Positions 36,094-45,767 of a stretch of DNA of 64,000 nt are shown piece after piece. The stretch is from Turicibacter sanguinis (GTDB taxonomy: Bacteria > Bacillota_I > Bacilli_A > MOL361 > Turicibacteraceae), in assembly GCF_013046825.1 (NCBI RefSeq), contig NZ_CP053187.1, positions 1,353,501 through 1,417,500 of the forward strand, in the 5' to 3' direction. A program made the translations under genes and the position numbers. Within the stretch, counting starts at the first letter, position 1, and every line of letters begins with the position of its first letter. Under the pieces are notes generated by a model that had not been told where the DNA came from, searched no databases, and worked only from the letters and a program-made list of their open reading frames with translations.

Positions 36094-36903
36094 GTGTTAT
36101 ATGTTCCAAGAAGTACCTATTATCAATCTAAGCATCAAACGGAATCTAAATGGAAGTACGAGAACGAACAATTGCTTAAACGTATTAAGGAAATTTATTT
36201 TGAAAGTAAGCGTCGATATGGTGCTATTAAGATACACCGTCAGTTGATTAAAGAAGGATTATCTGTTAGCTTAAAGCGTGTCCAACGATTAATGAAATCA
36301 GCAGGCTTAGCTTCTATTATTCAAAAGAAATATACCCCTTATAAGCAATCTAAAGAACTTGTTTTAGAACGTGAAAACATTCTAGAACAGGATTTTTCGA
36401 CCAACTCAATTAACCAAAAATGGGTATCGGATATTACTTATATTCACGTTCAAGAAGAAGGTTGGTGCTACCTAGCATCAGTCATGGATTTACATTCTAA
36501 AAAAATTATTGGTTATCACTTTTCTAAACAAATGACAACGGATATTATCGTCAAAGCTTTAAAGAATGCTTATTTTTCTCAAAAACCTAAAGGTGAGATT
36601 ATTCTCCATACTGATTTAGGATCGCAGTATACCAGCCAAGAGTTTAAAGACTTAACTTTAGACTTTAACATCATCCAGTCTTTTAGTCGTAAAGGATGTC
36701 CTTACGATAATGCTTGTATCGAATCTTTCCATGCCACTCTAAAGAAAGAAGAAGTGTATCAAACAACATATGTTACATTTGAACAGGCTAGAATCGCTTT
36801 GTTTCAATATATAGAGGGCTGGTACAATCGAAAACGAATGCATGGATCGATTAATTATTTAACACCTGAAGAATGTGAGCAACTTGCTCGACAAGTGGCT
36901 TAA
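36094..36903 (+). CDS. IS3-family transposase OrfB (DDE integrase core)
   Basis: This 269-residue frame shows the IS3 catalytic core: KWVSDITYIHVQEEGWCYLA (first Asp), ILHTDLGSQYTSQEF (second Asp) and CPYDNACIESFHATLKKEEV with the catalytic Glu. The preceding YVPRSTYYQS and RRYGAIKIHRQLIKEG form the HTH_21 region. The true product is probably the OrfAB fusion, since the open frame extends upstream to the A6G site at 35992. It cuts and joins the IS ends via a circular intermediate in this family. Confidence 0.92.
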   Translation: MLYVPRSTYYQSKHQTESKWKYENEQLLKRIKEIYFESKRRYGAIKIHRQLIKEGLSVSLKRVQRLMKSAGLASIIQKKYTPYKQSKELVLERENILEQDFSTNSINQKWVSDITYIHVQEEGWCYLASVMDLHSKKIIGYHFSKQMTTDIIVKALKNAYFSQKPKGEIILHTDLGSQYTSQEFKDLTLDFNIIQSFSRKGCPYDNACIESFHATLKKEEVYQTTYVTFEQARIALFQYIEGWYNRKRMHGSINYLTPEECEQLARQVA

Positions 36904-38551
36904 AAACTTAACTTTTTTGTGTCCAAAATATTGACTTAGATCCATATCTCCATATATTAATAAATTTATTCTTAATTTAACGATAGAAGAATTTAAAAAA
37001 TTATTAAAAATATTAATTTTAATATTTGTTATATGGCCATCTATATTAGGTATATTTACACCAGTTGATATATCAGGTGGGTATAGTCTTTATCAATTTG
37101 TTTTTATGTATATGGTAGGAGCATACATACGTGTTAAATATGAAAACGAAAAATTTTCTTGTATAAATAGTTTTGTAATTTATTTATTGACTTCACTAAC
37201 TCTAGCCACAATGAATATAGTTGTTTCTAAAATTGTAGGCTACAATTTTGGAGTATACGCATATAATTTTATTTTAATATTTATCTCATCTATCTCCTTA
37301 TTTTTAACATTTAAAGATTTTAATTTAAAATATAATAAAATAATTAACAATATTGCTACTTTAACTCTTGGGGTATATTTAATTCATGATCACCCACTAG
37401 TTAGAAGTTGGATTTATCAGTTTTTCAATATAGCTAATTCAATTAATACACGTTATTACATTATAAAGATTGTGTTAATAGTTAGTATTATTTTTATAAG
37501 CTGTTGTTTGATAGAAGTAATTCGAAAAAAAATATTTTCTTATTTTAAAAAAATATAAACTTTACATTAGAATAAACTCGCAGATAACACTTTTATTTAA
37601 TATGTGAATTTCCTCTTGTCAAGGAGAGAGAAAAAGACAAAAAATTATGTTGCTTAGGATGATTTGGATAATTTAGGATTTTTGTCGCATAGTATTGCTG
37701 ATTAAATTGTGACTTATTACAATAGATGATTTCAAGTTAAATCCTAATAGATAAGCTGTCAAGATTTTTCTTATATAAATGAAAATCAATTGCTATTCTG
37801 TAGTGAATCCCAAAAGTTGAACTTAATATTATGCAGCTAAGTGGCTGGTATGAATTTGGTATTTGACTGGACTCATACCAGCCAATTTTCTTTTAATTCG
37901 TTTATGATTACAGTAGTATATATAGTTTTCAATTGCTTCTTTTGACTTCTTATAGGTTTTAAATGTCTTTCCATAGTACATTTCTTGTTTAAGGATTCCA
38001 AAGAAGTTTTCCATCAGTGAATGATCTAAACAATTTCCCTTTTCGTGATATGCTTTGGAAAGTTTGATGTGTCTTTAATGTTTTAACTCATTTTTGATGT
38101 TGATACTGGCAATCTTGATCGGAATGAAGGATTGTCCTATATTTTGCTTGTTTGAAAATAGGTAGGACTTGATTCGGGGATTTCATGACAATCTTTAAGT
38201 CAGGTTTATGATTCATTGAATAGGATAAAATTCGACCTGTTGCCATGTTCATGAGTGGACTTAAATATAATTTCTTTACTTACTTTGTTTTAAATCCAGT
38301 CACATCCGTTGTGAGTTTCTAATAAGGGGGATTAAATCGGCGGTTAATTCGATTCTTAGCCACTGTTCCAAAAGTTCTTTTATATGAGTGATATTTACGT
38401 GATTTATGACTAAACTTAACGGAAATAATTAAAAGATTTTTCATTAGGTGATACAATTTCTTATAGTTAACCTGATGACCTCGATGATGAAGCTTATTTG
38501 TGATTCAACGATAACCATCATTCTCATCATTTTTGGATTGTCAACACTAAA

Positions 38552-39452
38552 CTAAACAACTTTTTTAAGGGTATTTTGACGATATTCAACTGGGGATAAA
38601 TATCCCAGTGAAGAGTGGATCCTATGATTGTTATACCAGTTAACGTAGTCGGCAAATTCATAACCTAGTTGTTCTTGGGTTTCAAATATCTGATGGTTTA
38701 CAAATTCTGTTTTGATTACTTTATAGGTCGCTTCTGCAACAGCGTTGTCATAGGGACATCCCTTCATACTTAAAGAGCGTTTAATTTCAAATACCTCTAA
38801 AATCTCATCAATGATTTTATTCTTAAATTCGTTACCTCGATCCTTGTGGAAAATCTTGATTTGACTTAGGTTAGTTTGGACTGTACTGAACGCCTTCTTA
38901 ACTAATTCTGCATCCTTATTAGGCCCAGAGCTATAACCGATAATTTCACGATTAAACAGGTCTACAAGCACACAAAGATAGTGCCAGCGATTTTTTACAC
39001 GAACGTAAGTTAAATCACTGACAACAACGTTTAAATGTGGTTGTTCATCAAAGTTACGATCCACGATATTTTCAGTGTTATCTTCGTTACATTTAGCTGT
39101 ATGCGGCTTAAATTGAGCAACGGTATAATTCGATACAAGGCCTTCTTGTTTCATGATACGACTAATACGACGACGTGAAACTTGTTGTCCCATCTTTTTT
39201 TAACTCTTGCTTAATTTTTCGAGTCCCGTAATTATTTCGGCTTCGACGAAAAATCTCAATGATATCAGTAACCAGTTGAGTTTCATCTTTCTTCGGTTTA
39301 GACTCATAATAATAAGTGCTACGAGGCACATTAAGGACTTTGCACATCGCTGAAACTGAATATTTGTGTGTATTGTTTTTAATCACATTTATCTTCGTCC
39401 TAAGATCAGCGCGGCTTGCTTCAGCGTGCTCCTTGCGGGTATAAAATATCAT
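38552..39452 (-). pseudogene. IS3-C orfB, frameshifted in an A7 run
   Basis: The N-terminal part (39162-39452) holds KYSVSAMCKVLNVPRSTYYY and RNNYGTRKIKQELKK. The catalytic part (38552-39193) holds VVVSDLTYVRVKNRWHYLCV, IFHKDRGNEFKNK and CPYDNAVAEATYKVIKTEF, i.e. the DDE residues. The two frames meet at a run of seven A (39195-39201 on this strand). One A fewer would read KIKQELKKMGQQVSRRRISR continuously. A recent homopolymer slip is therefore the likely lesion; a sequencing error there is also possible. Confidence 0.85.
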
Positions 39453-39705
39453 TTTCCATTTCCAATTGCTTAACTTTTTTACGAAGTTGGATTAACTCCT
39501 GTTCTTCTTCTGAGCGGTTATCTTTCTCCTTAAAAGAACCTGTAGAAGTTGACTGTTTAATCCATTTATCGAGTAAAGACGATGAGATATCGTATTCACG
39601 AACAATATCACATTTACGTTTCCCATTTAAATAAAGCTGGACTAATTGGTTTTTAAATTCATCTGTATACGTACGGCGTGGTCTACGAGTTTTAGTTTGG
39701 GTCAT
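39421..39705 (-). pseudogene. IS3-C orfA with a 20-bp insertion
   Basis: The 94-residue frame begins with the helix-turn-helix TYTDEFKNQLVQLYLNGKRK and has a coiled coil (LIQLRKKVKQLEMENDI). After ENDIL the usual continuation KQAALILGRR is present in the DNA but displaced by 20 extra bases (39422-39441), which shift the frame and end the protein early as YPQGAR. Confidence 0.75.
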
Positions 39706-40349
39706 GTTAAAGCTCCTTTAGATTGATATTATTTATAATTCTACATGACCTTAAAAAAACTGTCTAATTAATTGTAACCTATCCATTTTCTTTAAAAATA
39801 GTTAAAATGAGGTCTTCAAGTTCTTAATCTGGATTACCTTGCGCCATCTATTTAACCCAGTAATAATAAGTTGACTTAGGGAATTTTATGACTTTAAAAA
39901 TATTGGACCAATTAAACTCATCTGTTAACTCTTCGATGATTTTTGATTTGATTGTTTGATTCCATGGTGTAATTCCATGGGCGTGACACTTTTTTTAGTA
40001 TTCAATTTCGATTCTTAATAATTTATTTTCTTATTCTAATTGTTGTTCTCGTGTTAAATCTTTTGTTTCTATAGTTGAGTTTAATTTTGTTATATTATTT
40101 TGAGGCCTTCCTTTTAATATAAATAAAGCCTCAATACCGTCCTTTAAAACTTTTGCATTCCAATTCATAATCGTTCTTATATTTGATATTCCAAAATGAA
40201 TAGCAGTTTGACTATATGAAGCACCTGTTGTTTTCATATAGTTTAATACATTTAATTTAAATTCTGGACTATATTTAGTCATAGAAAAAACACCAAAAAT
40301 ATTAGATTTTTTAGGTCTCTCTTTTAAGTGGTATTTTTGTAAGGGAGTT

Positions 40350-41300
40350 GAGTTTTGAATCATGAAAATACGTGATTTAAAGTGATAAAAACTACAATAT
40401 CCAAAATCGATTCGTTTAATAACTTTGATTTCTTCAATAAGACCATTGTATAGGGACATCGAATGATGGATATAATAAGAATAGTTTTTAAATATTTTAA
40501 AATTTGTTTGAAGAGTGAACAGTAAATCTTGATCAAAGCATAAGTTGCTTTTAATTGAGATAATAAATTAAGGAGAAAATTTAGAATATCTATTTTGCGC
40601 ATAGGTTGTTTAGTGCACTAGGTAAAGGGATAAGTGATTGTATGATGAGTGTGGATGGTTTTAAAAATAATGGTGGGGATAGTTTGAATTTATATGCATG
40701 CTTTTTAATATTCTTTATCAATCGAATGTATGTTTTATTGATTGAACGAGGGGGATGTTGAAAAAGGTGGAACCTAGAAAGGAGAATTTTAGCGTGAGGA
40801 AAAAGTTCCTTTATTAGGTTCATATAAAAGGGGGGGATCAATGACAATGTGTTTGATACGCGAACGTGCCTCTTTAGAATAGCGATTAAAATAAGGCTCG
40901 AGTAAGAGTAAGCGACATCAATAATATTGATAATTTGGTTGGTATTAGCGTCGTAAAAGATGAAAGATATATATTCTTTGGAAGACTTACTGATTTAAAT
41001 TTATCAAAGTAAAATCTTTCAAGAGATAATTGAAGTTCAAAGATTGAGATTCGTAAAAAGATGATATAGGTGACGCTCAAATGAGAGGATTAATGACGAC
41101 ATGTAATATCTATTCCAGAGAATTTATTTTGATTTTCTAAATTTATCACATATTTTGTAGTGTAAGAGATGTAGCAGTTTTGACAATGAGTTGGTAGGTA
41201 CGAGAGAATTTCTTTAAAAGCAATTCACACCATTGTCTCTGAGATAACCTTTCTGGAAGTTAATGTTTTTATATTTAATATTTTTCTAGTAATATAAATT
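40350..41300 (-). pseudogene. ISL3 element A transposase, heavily decayed
   Basis: Minus-strand fragments match the intact parts of the neighbouring ISL3 transposase: ELFPHAKILLSRFHLFQHPP, the MRKIDILNFLLNLLSQLKAT segment and IKVIKRIDFGYCSFYH. Many frameshifts and stops separate them. The C-terminus is cut where the nested IS3-B begins. Confidence 0.8.
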
Positions 41301-41397
41301 AAAAAATGAATGAGACATCAAATCTATCCTTTCAATGTTTCTTTTGAGTGTTAACATTGTAACAGGATAGAGATTTGATGTCTCTTTTTGGTACTAT

Positions 41398-41447
41398 AAA
41401 ACTCGTAGGAAATACACCATTATTTGTGTGTAGATTCTACGAGTTTT
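41398..41447. repeat. 11-bp inverted repeat between two ISL3 copies
   Basis: AAAACTCGTAG (41398-41408) is matched by CTACGAGTTTT (41437-41447). It lies at the junction of the ISL3 A remnant and the left target duplication of ISL3 B and may be a remnant terminator or IS end. Confidence 0.6.
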
Positions 41448-41452
41448 ATTTT

Positions 41453-42984
41453 GGTTCTTTGTCAAATAGTGTTGCTGATTAATTTGTGACCTATTACAAT
41501 GAAAAATTAAATTGAAATCCTAGTGGCTATGCTGCTAGGATTTTTGTTTTAGGTTTTGTTAGATTTTGAATCATGAGAATACGAGATTTAATTACCCTAC
41601 TAGTGGAGGAAACATGCTTCGCATGGCAGGTGACCCAATGATAGAAACTGCGATAGCCAAAGGCAATACGCTTAATGACTTTAATTTTATTATTAATTCC
41701 TTCAATAGGACCATTGGTATACGGAGTTGTTAGTGTGTGTTCAATATAAGATTGATAAGTTTTAAAGGTTTGAAAAGCTGTTTGAAGTTCAGGAGAAATA
41801 AGAGGGTGTTCTGCTTGAATTAAGTCATTTAATCGTTCTAAGTTTTTAGTTTGAAGAGTGAAAAGTAAGTCTTGATAAAGATCATAAGTCGCTTTTAGTT
41901 CTGGGGATAAATCAAGGAGGAAATTTAAGATATCTATTTCACGCATCGGTTATTTGAAACAGTAAAACGAATGATAAGTTGTGGTATTGAGCAATGTATG
42001 AGACTTCAAGAACAAGCGCCAGTAACGTTTAAACTTACGACCATGCTTTTTGAACTTCTTCATTAATCGGATTCGAGTTTTATTCAGTGCACGAGAGAGA
42101 TGTTGAACGAGATGGAATTTATCAATGATAATTTGGGCATGAGGAAAAAGATCCTTAATCAAGCTAATGTAAGGAGCGTACATATCAATCACAATATTTT
42201 TTACGCGAGTACGTGCTTCCTTTGTATATCGTTTAAAATAAGCTTGAAGGGAGCTTAAACGACGATCTTCAATGATATCGATGATTTGTTTGGAGTCAGC
42301 ATCACAAAAGATAAAAGACATATGACACTCAGCAGACTTAACTGATTTAAATTCATCAAAACAAAGATTTTCAGGTAAATAATTAAAGTTTAGGGTTTGA
42401 GATTCATAAAAGCTATGGATGATACGATTGACAGTTGAATGAGAGACCTGATGACGATGAGCGATATCACATTCAGAGATTTTATTTTGAGCCTCTAAAG
42501 CAATGGCATATTTCATGTTATAAGAAATATAACAGTTCTTTTCAACGATTGAAGTTTTTAGTGTAAAGGTAGATTGGCAATGCCCACAATAATAACGCTG
42601 TTTCTTTAACTCTAAATAGGTATCATGGAGTGAGACTTTTGGAATAACAATTCGAGAAGTTTTAAATCCATGCTTCTTAAATTTTGAATCAAATAGAGTT
42701 CCGCATTTTTGACAATGAGTCGGTTGATACGAGAGGATTCCTTTAAAAATAAAGCTAGTAATTCCGTTTAATTTAACTTCTTCAAGCGAATCTTCAAGGA
42801 ACGTAATGTTTTTATCTTTAATATTTAAAAGTTTTCTAGTAAAATATGAGTGAGACATCAAATCTTATCCTTTCAATATTGTTTTAGCCGATAACATTGT
42901 AACAGGATTGAGACTTGAGGTCTCTTTTTTTTGATGCCATGAAAAAAGTGCTGCTTAATCAGCAACACCAAATATTATAGAACC
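41453..42984 (-). mobile_element. ISL3-family element B with 8-bp target duplication
   Basis: 1532 bp. The left end reads GGTTCTTTGTCAAATAGTGT then TGCTGATTAA; the right end, inverted, reads GGTTCTATAATATTTGGTGT then TGCTGATTAA. Flanking 8-bp direct repeats TTTATTTT lie at 41445-41452 and 42985-42992, the usual ISL3 duplication length (though AT-rich). Confidence 0.88.
41527..42861 (-). pseudogene. ISL3-family transposase with one in-frame stop
   Basis: The frame from 42861 to 41527 is continuous except for a TAA at 41950-41952. The N-terminus has zinc-finger cysteines (CQKCG and CGHCQ, about residues 55-105), then HQVSHSTVNRIIHSFYES and the DDE-type core CFDEFKSVKS, NIVIDMYAPYISLIKDLFPH and IDKFHLVQH. 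The end, after the stop, carries TTPYTNGPIEGINNKIKVIK. The single nonsense codon removes the last third, so it should be inactive unless read through. Confidence 0.9.
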
Positions 42985-43010
42985 TTTATTTTTTATGATT
43001 AATAGGTGAT

Positions 43011-43185
43011 GGGGTAACGGAGCTCTTTTAGGGTTTTAACATCCGCAACAAAAAGTGTTACCCCACTCTATTCATTTAACATTCGATTAAGCAAGTTGGT
43101 ACTAAGCTGCCGTGTAACGAACCAAAATGAGAAGAATGAACAGAGATGGGAACCTATCATAAAAAAGTAAGGAGAGGAGAAGTGG
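43011..43185 (+). ncRNA. Candidate IS110 bridge RNA region
   Basis: The non-coding leader before the transposase frame contains an 8-bp stem GGGGTAAC (43011-43018)/GTTACCCC (43057-43064) enclosing a 38-base internal region. A second possible fold follows around GCAAGTTGGTACTAAGCTGC. Recent work shows that IS110-group elements encode a bridge RNA in the leader whose internal loops specify target and donor DNA. The assignment here rests on position and fold only. Confidence 0.45.
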
Positions 43186-43189
43186 ATGA

Positions 43190-44380
43190 ATGATTTCAAT
43201 TGGAATTGATGTATCTAAACGAAAAAGTACAGTGGCTATGATCAATGTCATGGGTAAAATCTTATAGACACCTTTCGATATTGAACATTCACAAAATGAA
43301 ATTCAGAACTTGCTTGAGTTAATTAAAGATTATCCTAAAGAACAAGTTCGATTCATTATGGAGGCGACTGGCATCTATCATTTAGGATTAGTCAACGAGC
43401 TTCAAAAACAGGGTTATTTTGTACATGTTGCAAATCCCTTATTGATAAAAAAATATTTTGATGCTGAAATTCGAAAAGGAAAAACAGATCGAAAAGATGC
43501 GCTAAAAATTTCTCGTTATGGAACAGAAAAGTGGTGGCTTTTACAGGAGCATTCAAAGGCTGATCAGATCTATCAAGATTTACAGTTTTTATCGAGAGAA
43601 TATAATTCATTTATGGCGAGTAAGATTAAATTAAAAGTTCAGTTATCTAATTTAATAGAACTTAGTTTTCCAGGACTTGAGAAAATTCTAAAAGGTCATT
43701 ATTTTGGGCTATTATTAGATTTCTATGAGTTATAACCTTGTGCTTCAATGGTTCGACAGGTTAGTGAAAAGAAGTTTTCGAATCAGTTTATTAAAATGGC
43801 CATAAAAAAAGGACACCGTAAAGGGGCCCAGATCGCACAGAAAGTCTATCGACTTGCTCATGAGTGCGTCACGTTTGAACCGAGTCAAAAGGTTGCAGCC
43901 CTCTCGGTTAAACACTGCGTCAGTCTACTTCGTTCAACAGAACAAGCGACTGACAGTATTATAACACAAATGGATGAGTTAACGAAAGAACTTCCTGAAT
44001 ACGAAATCATTAAAAAAATGAAAGGTGTCGGCGATAAGTTAGCACCACGTTTAATCGCAGAAATAGGTGATGTGAGACGATTTAAAAATTCAAAAAGTTT
44101 AATTGCTTATGCAGGGATTGATGCACCACCTTATCAATCAGGACAATTCGAAGCAATGAATCGCCACATCTCTAAACGAGGTTCGAGAAGTTTGAGGAAG
44201 TGTGGTTATGAAGTGATGATGGCTGTAAAATCATCGAAACCAAAAGAAGATAATGCCGTTTATGAAGATATGCTCAAAAAAGAAGCAGAAGGTAAAAATA
44301 AGAAGTTAGTAAAGATTGCAGGACTGAATAAATTTTTAAGAATTTATTACGCTCGAGTCATAGAAGTCTATCGGGCGTAG
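43190..44380 (+). pseudogene. IS110-family transposase with two in-frame stops
   Basis: From ATG 43190 the frame is continuous for 396 codons except for TAG at 43265-43267 and TAA at 43733-43735. The DEDD nuclease domain shows SIGIDVSKRKSTVAM, FIMEATGIYHLGLV and KTDRKDALKISRYG. The C-terminal transposase_20 domain shows IIKKMKGVGDKLAPRLIAEI and AYAGIDAPPYQSGQFEA with the serine-containing HISKRGSRSLRKC. Two nonsense codons and no frameshift point to recent inactivation. Confidence 0.9.
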
Positions 44381-44740
44381 AAATCATTTTTTCTATTTAT
44401 ATCCAATAAAAGACACTAAGATAGTGTCTTTTCGTCGTACCCAATATTTTGATTAATCTAAAATAAATTTTTATCATTTTACACTTGATTTATGTTAGCA
44501 AGTTTTTGTTACATGAAAAAAGGTATTGCTTAGTCAGTAATATAAATGTTAAATTAAGAAGCTCATCTTCTATAATAATAGTTTGAGTATGATTAATAAC
44601 TTCTGCCAAATTAGATTTATAAGAGAATGTTATAAATGGTTTTGATAAAATTTTGATAGTGTTCGTCGTCTCTATTTTCCTGCCATCATTATAAATTACT
44701 TTAAAGTAATTTACTATAAATATATAAAATCTTAGTAAAG

Positions 44741-45737
44741 TGGATCTAGGTAAATATTTTGGACACAAAAAAGTTAAGTTTTTAAAGTCTTGGTTGGTAT
44801 ACTGTGTCCCTAAATCAGTATGAAGTATAACCTTGTCTTTGGGTCTTTGAGAAAAATAAGCATTCTTTAAACCTTGAACAATAAGGTCTTTTGTCATTTG
44901 CTTAGAAAAATGATAACCAATAATTTTCTTTGAATGTAAATCCATTACTGAAGCTAAGTAGCACCAACCTTCTTTGTGGACGTAAATATAAGTAATATCG
45001 GATACCCATTTTTGATTAATTGAAGTCGTCGAACAATCCTGTTCTAGAATGTTATGACGTTGTAAACCAAATTCCTTAGCTTGTTTATACGGGGGATATT
45101 TCTTTTGAATAATCGAAGCTAAACCGCTTTATTTCATTAATCTCTGAACACGTTTCAAGCTAACAGAGAATCCTTCTTTAATCAATTGACGGTGTACTCT
45201 AATAGGACCATATCGACGGCTACTTTCAAAATAAATCTTCTTAATTCATTCAAGTAGTTGGTGATTTTCACGTTTTCACTTAGATCCAGTTTGATACTTC
45301 TATTGATAATAAATGCTTCTTGGGACACTTAAGATCTCAAAAGGTTACTTAATATCATGTTCTTGATGATGTTGATTAATAAACTGACATAATTCAGATT
45401 GAGTTACTTTCTCGCCAATATGGTCATAGCCTTTTTTAAGATTTCATTTTCCTCTTGTAGACGTAACATCTCTTGTTTCATACGCTTAATCTACTCAAGT
45501 GTGATGCCAGTCTCATCTATTGAGGTAATAGGAGAAATTTGTTTAATCCATTTATAGATAGTGACCTCTGATAAACCATATTCACGACTAAGTTCTAAGA
45601 CTCTCCGTCCAGTTTTATAAAGTTCAACAACCATAGATTTAAATTCAGCATTATATTTTTTCATACATACACATCCTTTTATTAAGTCTATTGTAACGAC
45701 TTAACTTAAGTGTGTCCATAAAACTATACTAGCACCA
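44741..45737 (-). mobile_element. Decayed copy of the IS3 element (copy 2), internally deleted
   Basis: Both ends match copy 1 at 35689 (TGGATCTAGG at 44741; inverted TGGTGCTAG at 45737), and a 3-bp direct repeat AAG flanks it (44738-44740, 45738-45740). At 997 bp it lacks about 260 bp relative to copy 1, mostly the end of orfB. Confidence 0.88.
44785..45664 (-). pseudogene. Transposase remnant of IS3 copy 2
   Basis: Minus strand; orfA starts at 45664. orfB fragments match copy 1 (SVMDLHSKKIIGYHFSKQMT, VILHTDLGTQYTNQDFKN), then the frame runs straight into the IS end, so the catalytic-Glu region is deleted. Several stops and frameshifts lie upstream. Confidence 0.85.
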
Positions 45738-45767
45738 AAGTTTAAGAATGAATTCGAAGATAAGATG

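Larger units (their letters stand above)
35689..36944 (+). mobile_element. Intact IS3-family element (copy 1)
   Basis: 1256 bp with a 3-bp target duplication TAT (35686-35688 and 36945-36947). Ends begin TGGTGCTAG at the left and, inverted, TGGATCTAAG at the right. Inside both ends a shared TGGACACA plus AAGTTAAGT block is seen. orfA and orfB are both open, so the copy may be active. A decayed sister lies at 44741-45737. Confidence 0.93.
35289..37558 (+). pseudogene. Acyltransferase-3 family gene interrupted by an IS3-family element
   Basis: The 5' part (35289-35688) encodes NSNFELLRIIAMVMIVSLHT, the acyltransferase-3 start, and further helices. The 3' part (36948-37558) continues ILSPYINKFILNLTIEEFKK through the last helices to LTLGVYLIHDHPLVRSW. 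Removing the IS (35689-36944) and one copy of the TAT target joins the two in frame as a 336-residue protein, the normal family size. Such enzymes O-acetylate or otherwise O-acylate surface polysaccharides from within the membrane. As it stands the N-terminal piece stops two codons into the IS-derived sequence region, so activity should be lost. Confidence 0.92.
38539..39780 (-). mobile_element. IS3-family element (IS3-C), inserted inside IS3-B
   Basis: About 1.24 kb. The ends are inverted, imperfect copies ending in a shared TTTTTTAAGG block (CTAAACAACTTTTTTAAGG near 38552-38570; TTAGACAGTTTTTTTAAGG inverted near 39749-39767). It carries orfA and orfB on the minus strand, each damaged once. 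Confidence 0.8.
37829..40282 (-). pseudogene. IS3-B transposase (orfA plus split, frameshifted orfB)
   Basis: On the minus strand, orfA starts at 40282 (MTKYSPEFKLNVLNYMKTTG, a helix-turn-helix). The orfB start is recognisable as GITPWNQTIKSKIIEELTDE and FPKSTYYYWVK with stops between. The reading resumes across the inner IS at 38538 as ENDGYR and GHQVNYKKLYHLM, then TTDVTGFK, LYLSPLMNMATGRILSYS and RKGNCLDHSLMENFFGILKQ, and ends RKLAGMSPVKYQIHTSHLAA. Several internal stops and the inner insertion make it clearly dead. Confidence 0.75.
37769..40349 (-). mobile_element. Decayed IS3-family element (call it IS3-B) nested in ISL3 element A
   Basis: Two halves flank the 38539-39780 element. The 3' half of orfB is at 37829-38538; the 5' half of orfB plus orfA is at 39781-40282. 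Exact ends are unclear because of decay. Confidence 0.7.
37672..41390 (-). mobile_element. Decayed ISL3-family element A, split by nested insertions
   Basis: The left end survives at 37672-37768 (GTATTGCTGATTAA and an imperfect copy of the sequence next to ISL3 element B's left end). The transposase part is at 40350-41300 and the right side near 41310-41390 carries GAGACATCAAATCTATCCT, as in element B. Between 37769 and 40349 lies an IS3-family element that itself holds another IS3. The order of events can be read from this nesting: A first, then B-type IS3, then C-type IS3. Confidence 0.75.
42993..44432 (+). mobile_element. IS110-family element (approximate ends)
   Basis: A DEDD transposase frame with about 180 bases of structured leader, and a hairpin AAAGACACTA/TAGTGTCTTT at 44408-44432 after it. 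IS110 members lack clear inverted repeats, so the ends cannot be fixed from one copy. Confidence 0.65.

Noticed and set aside
43190-43735. Stop-codon recoding in the IS110 gene
   Set aside because: TAA and TAG end ordinary genes throughout the window, so nonsense mutation is simpler.
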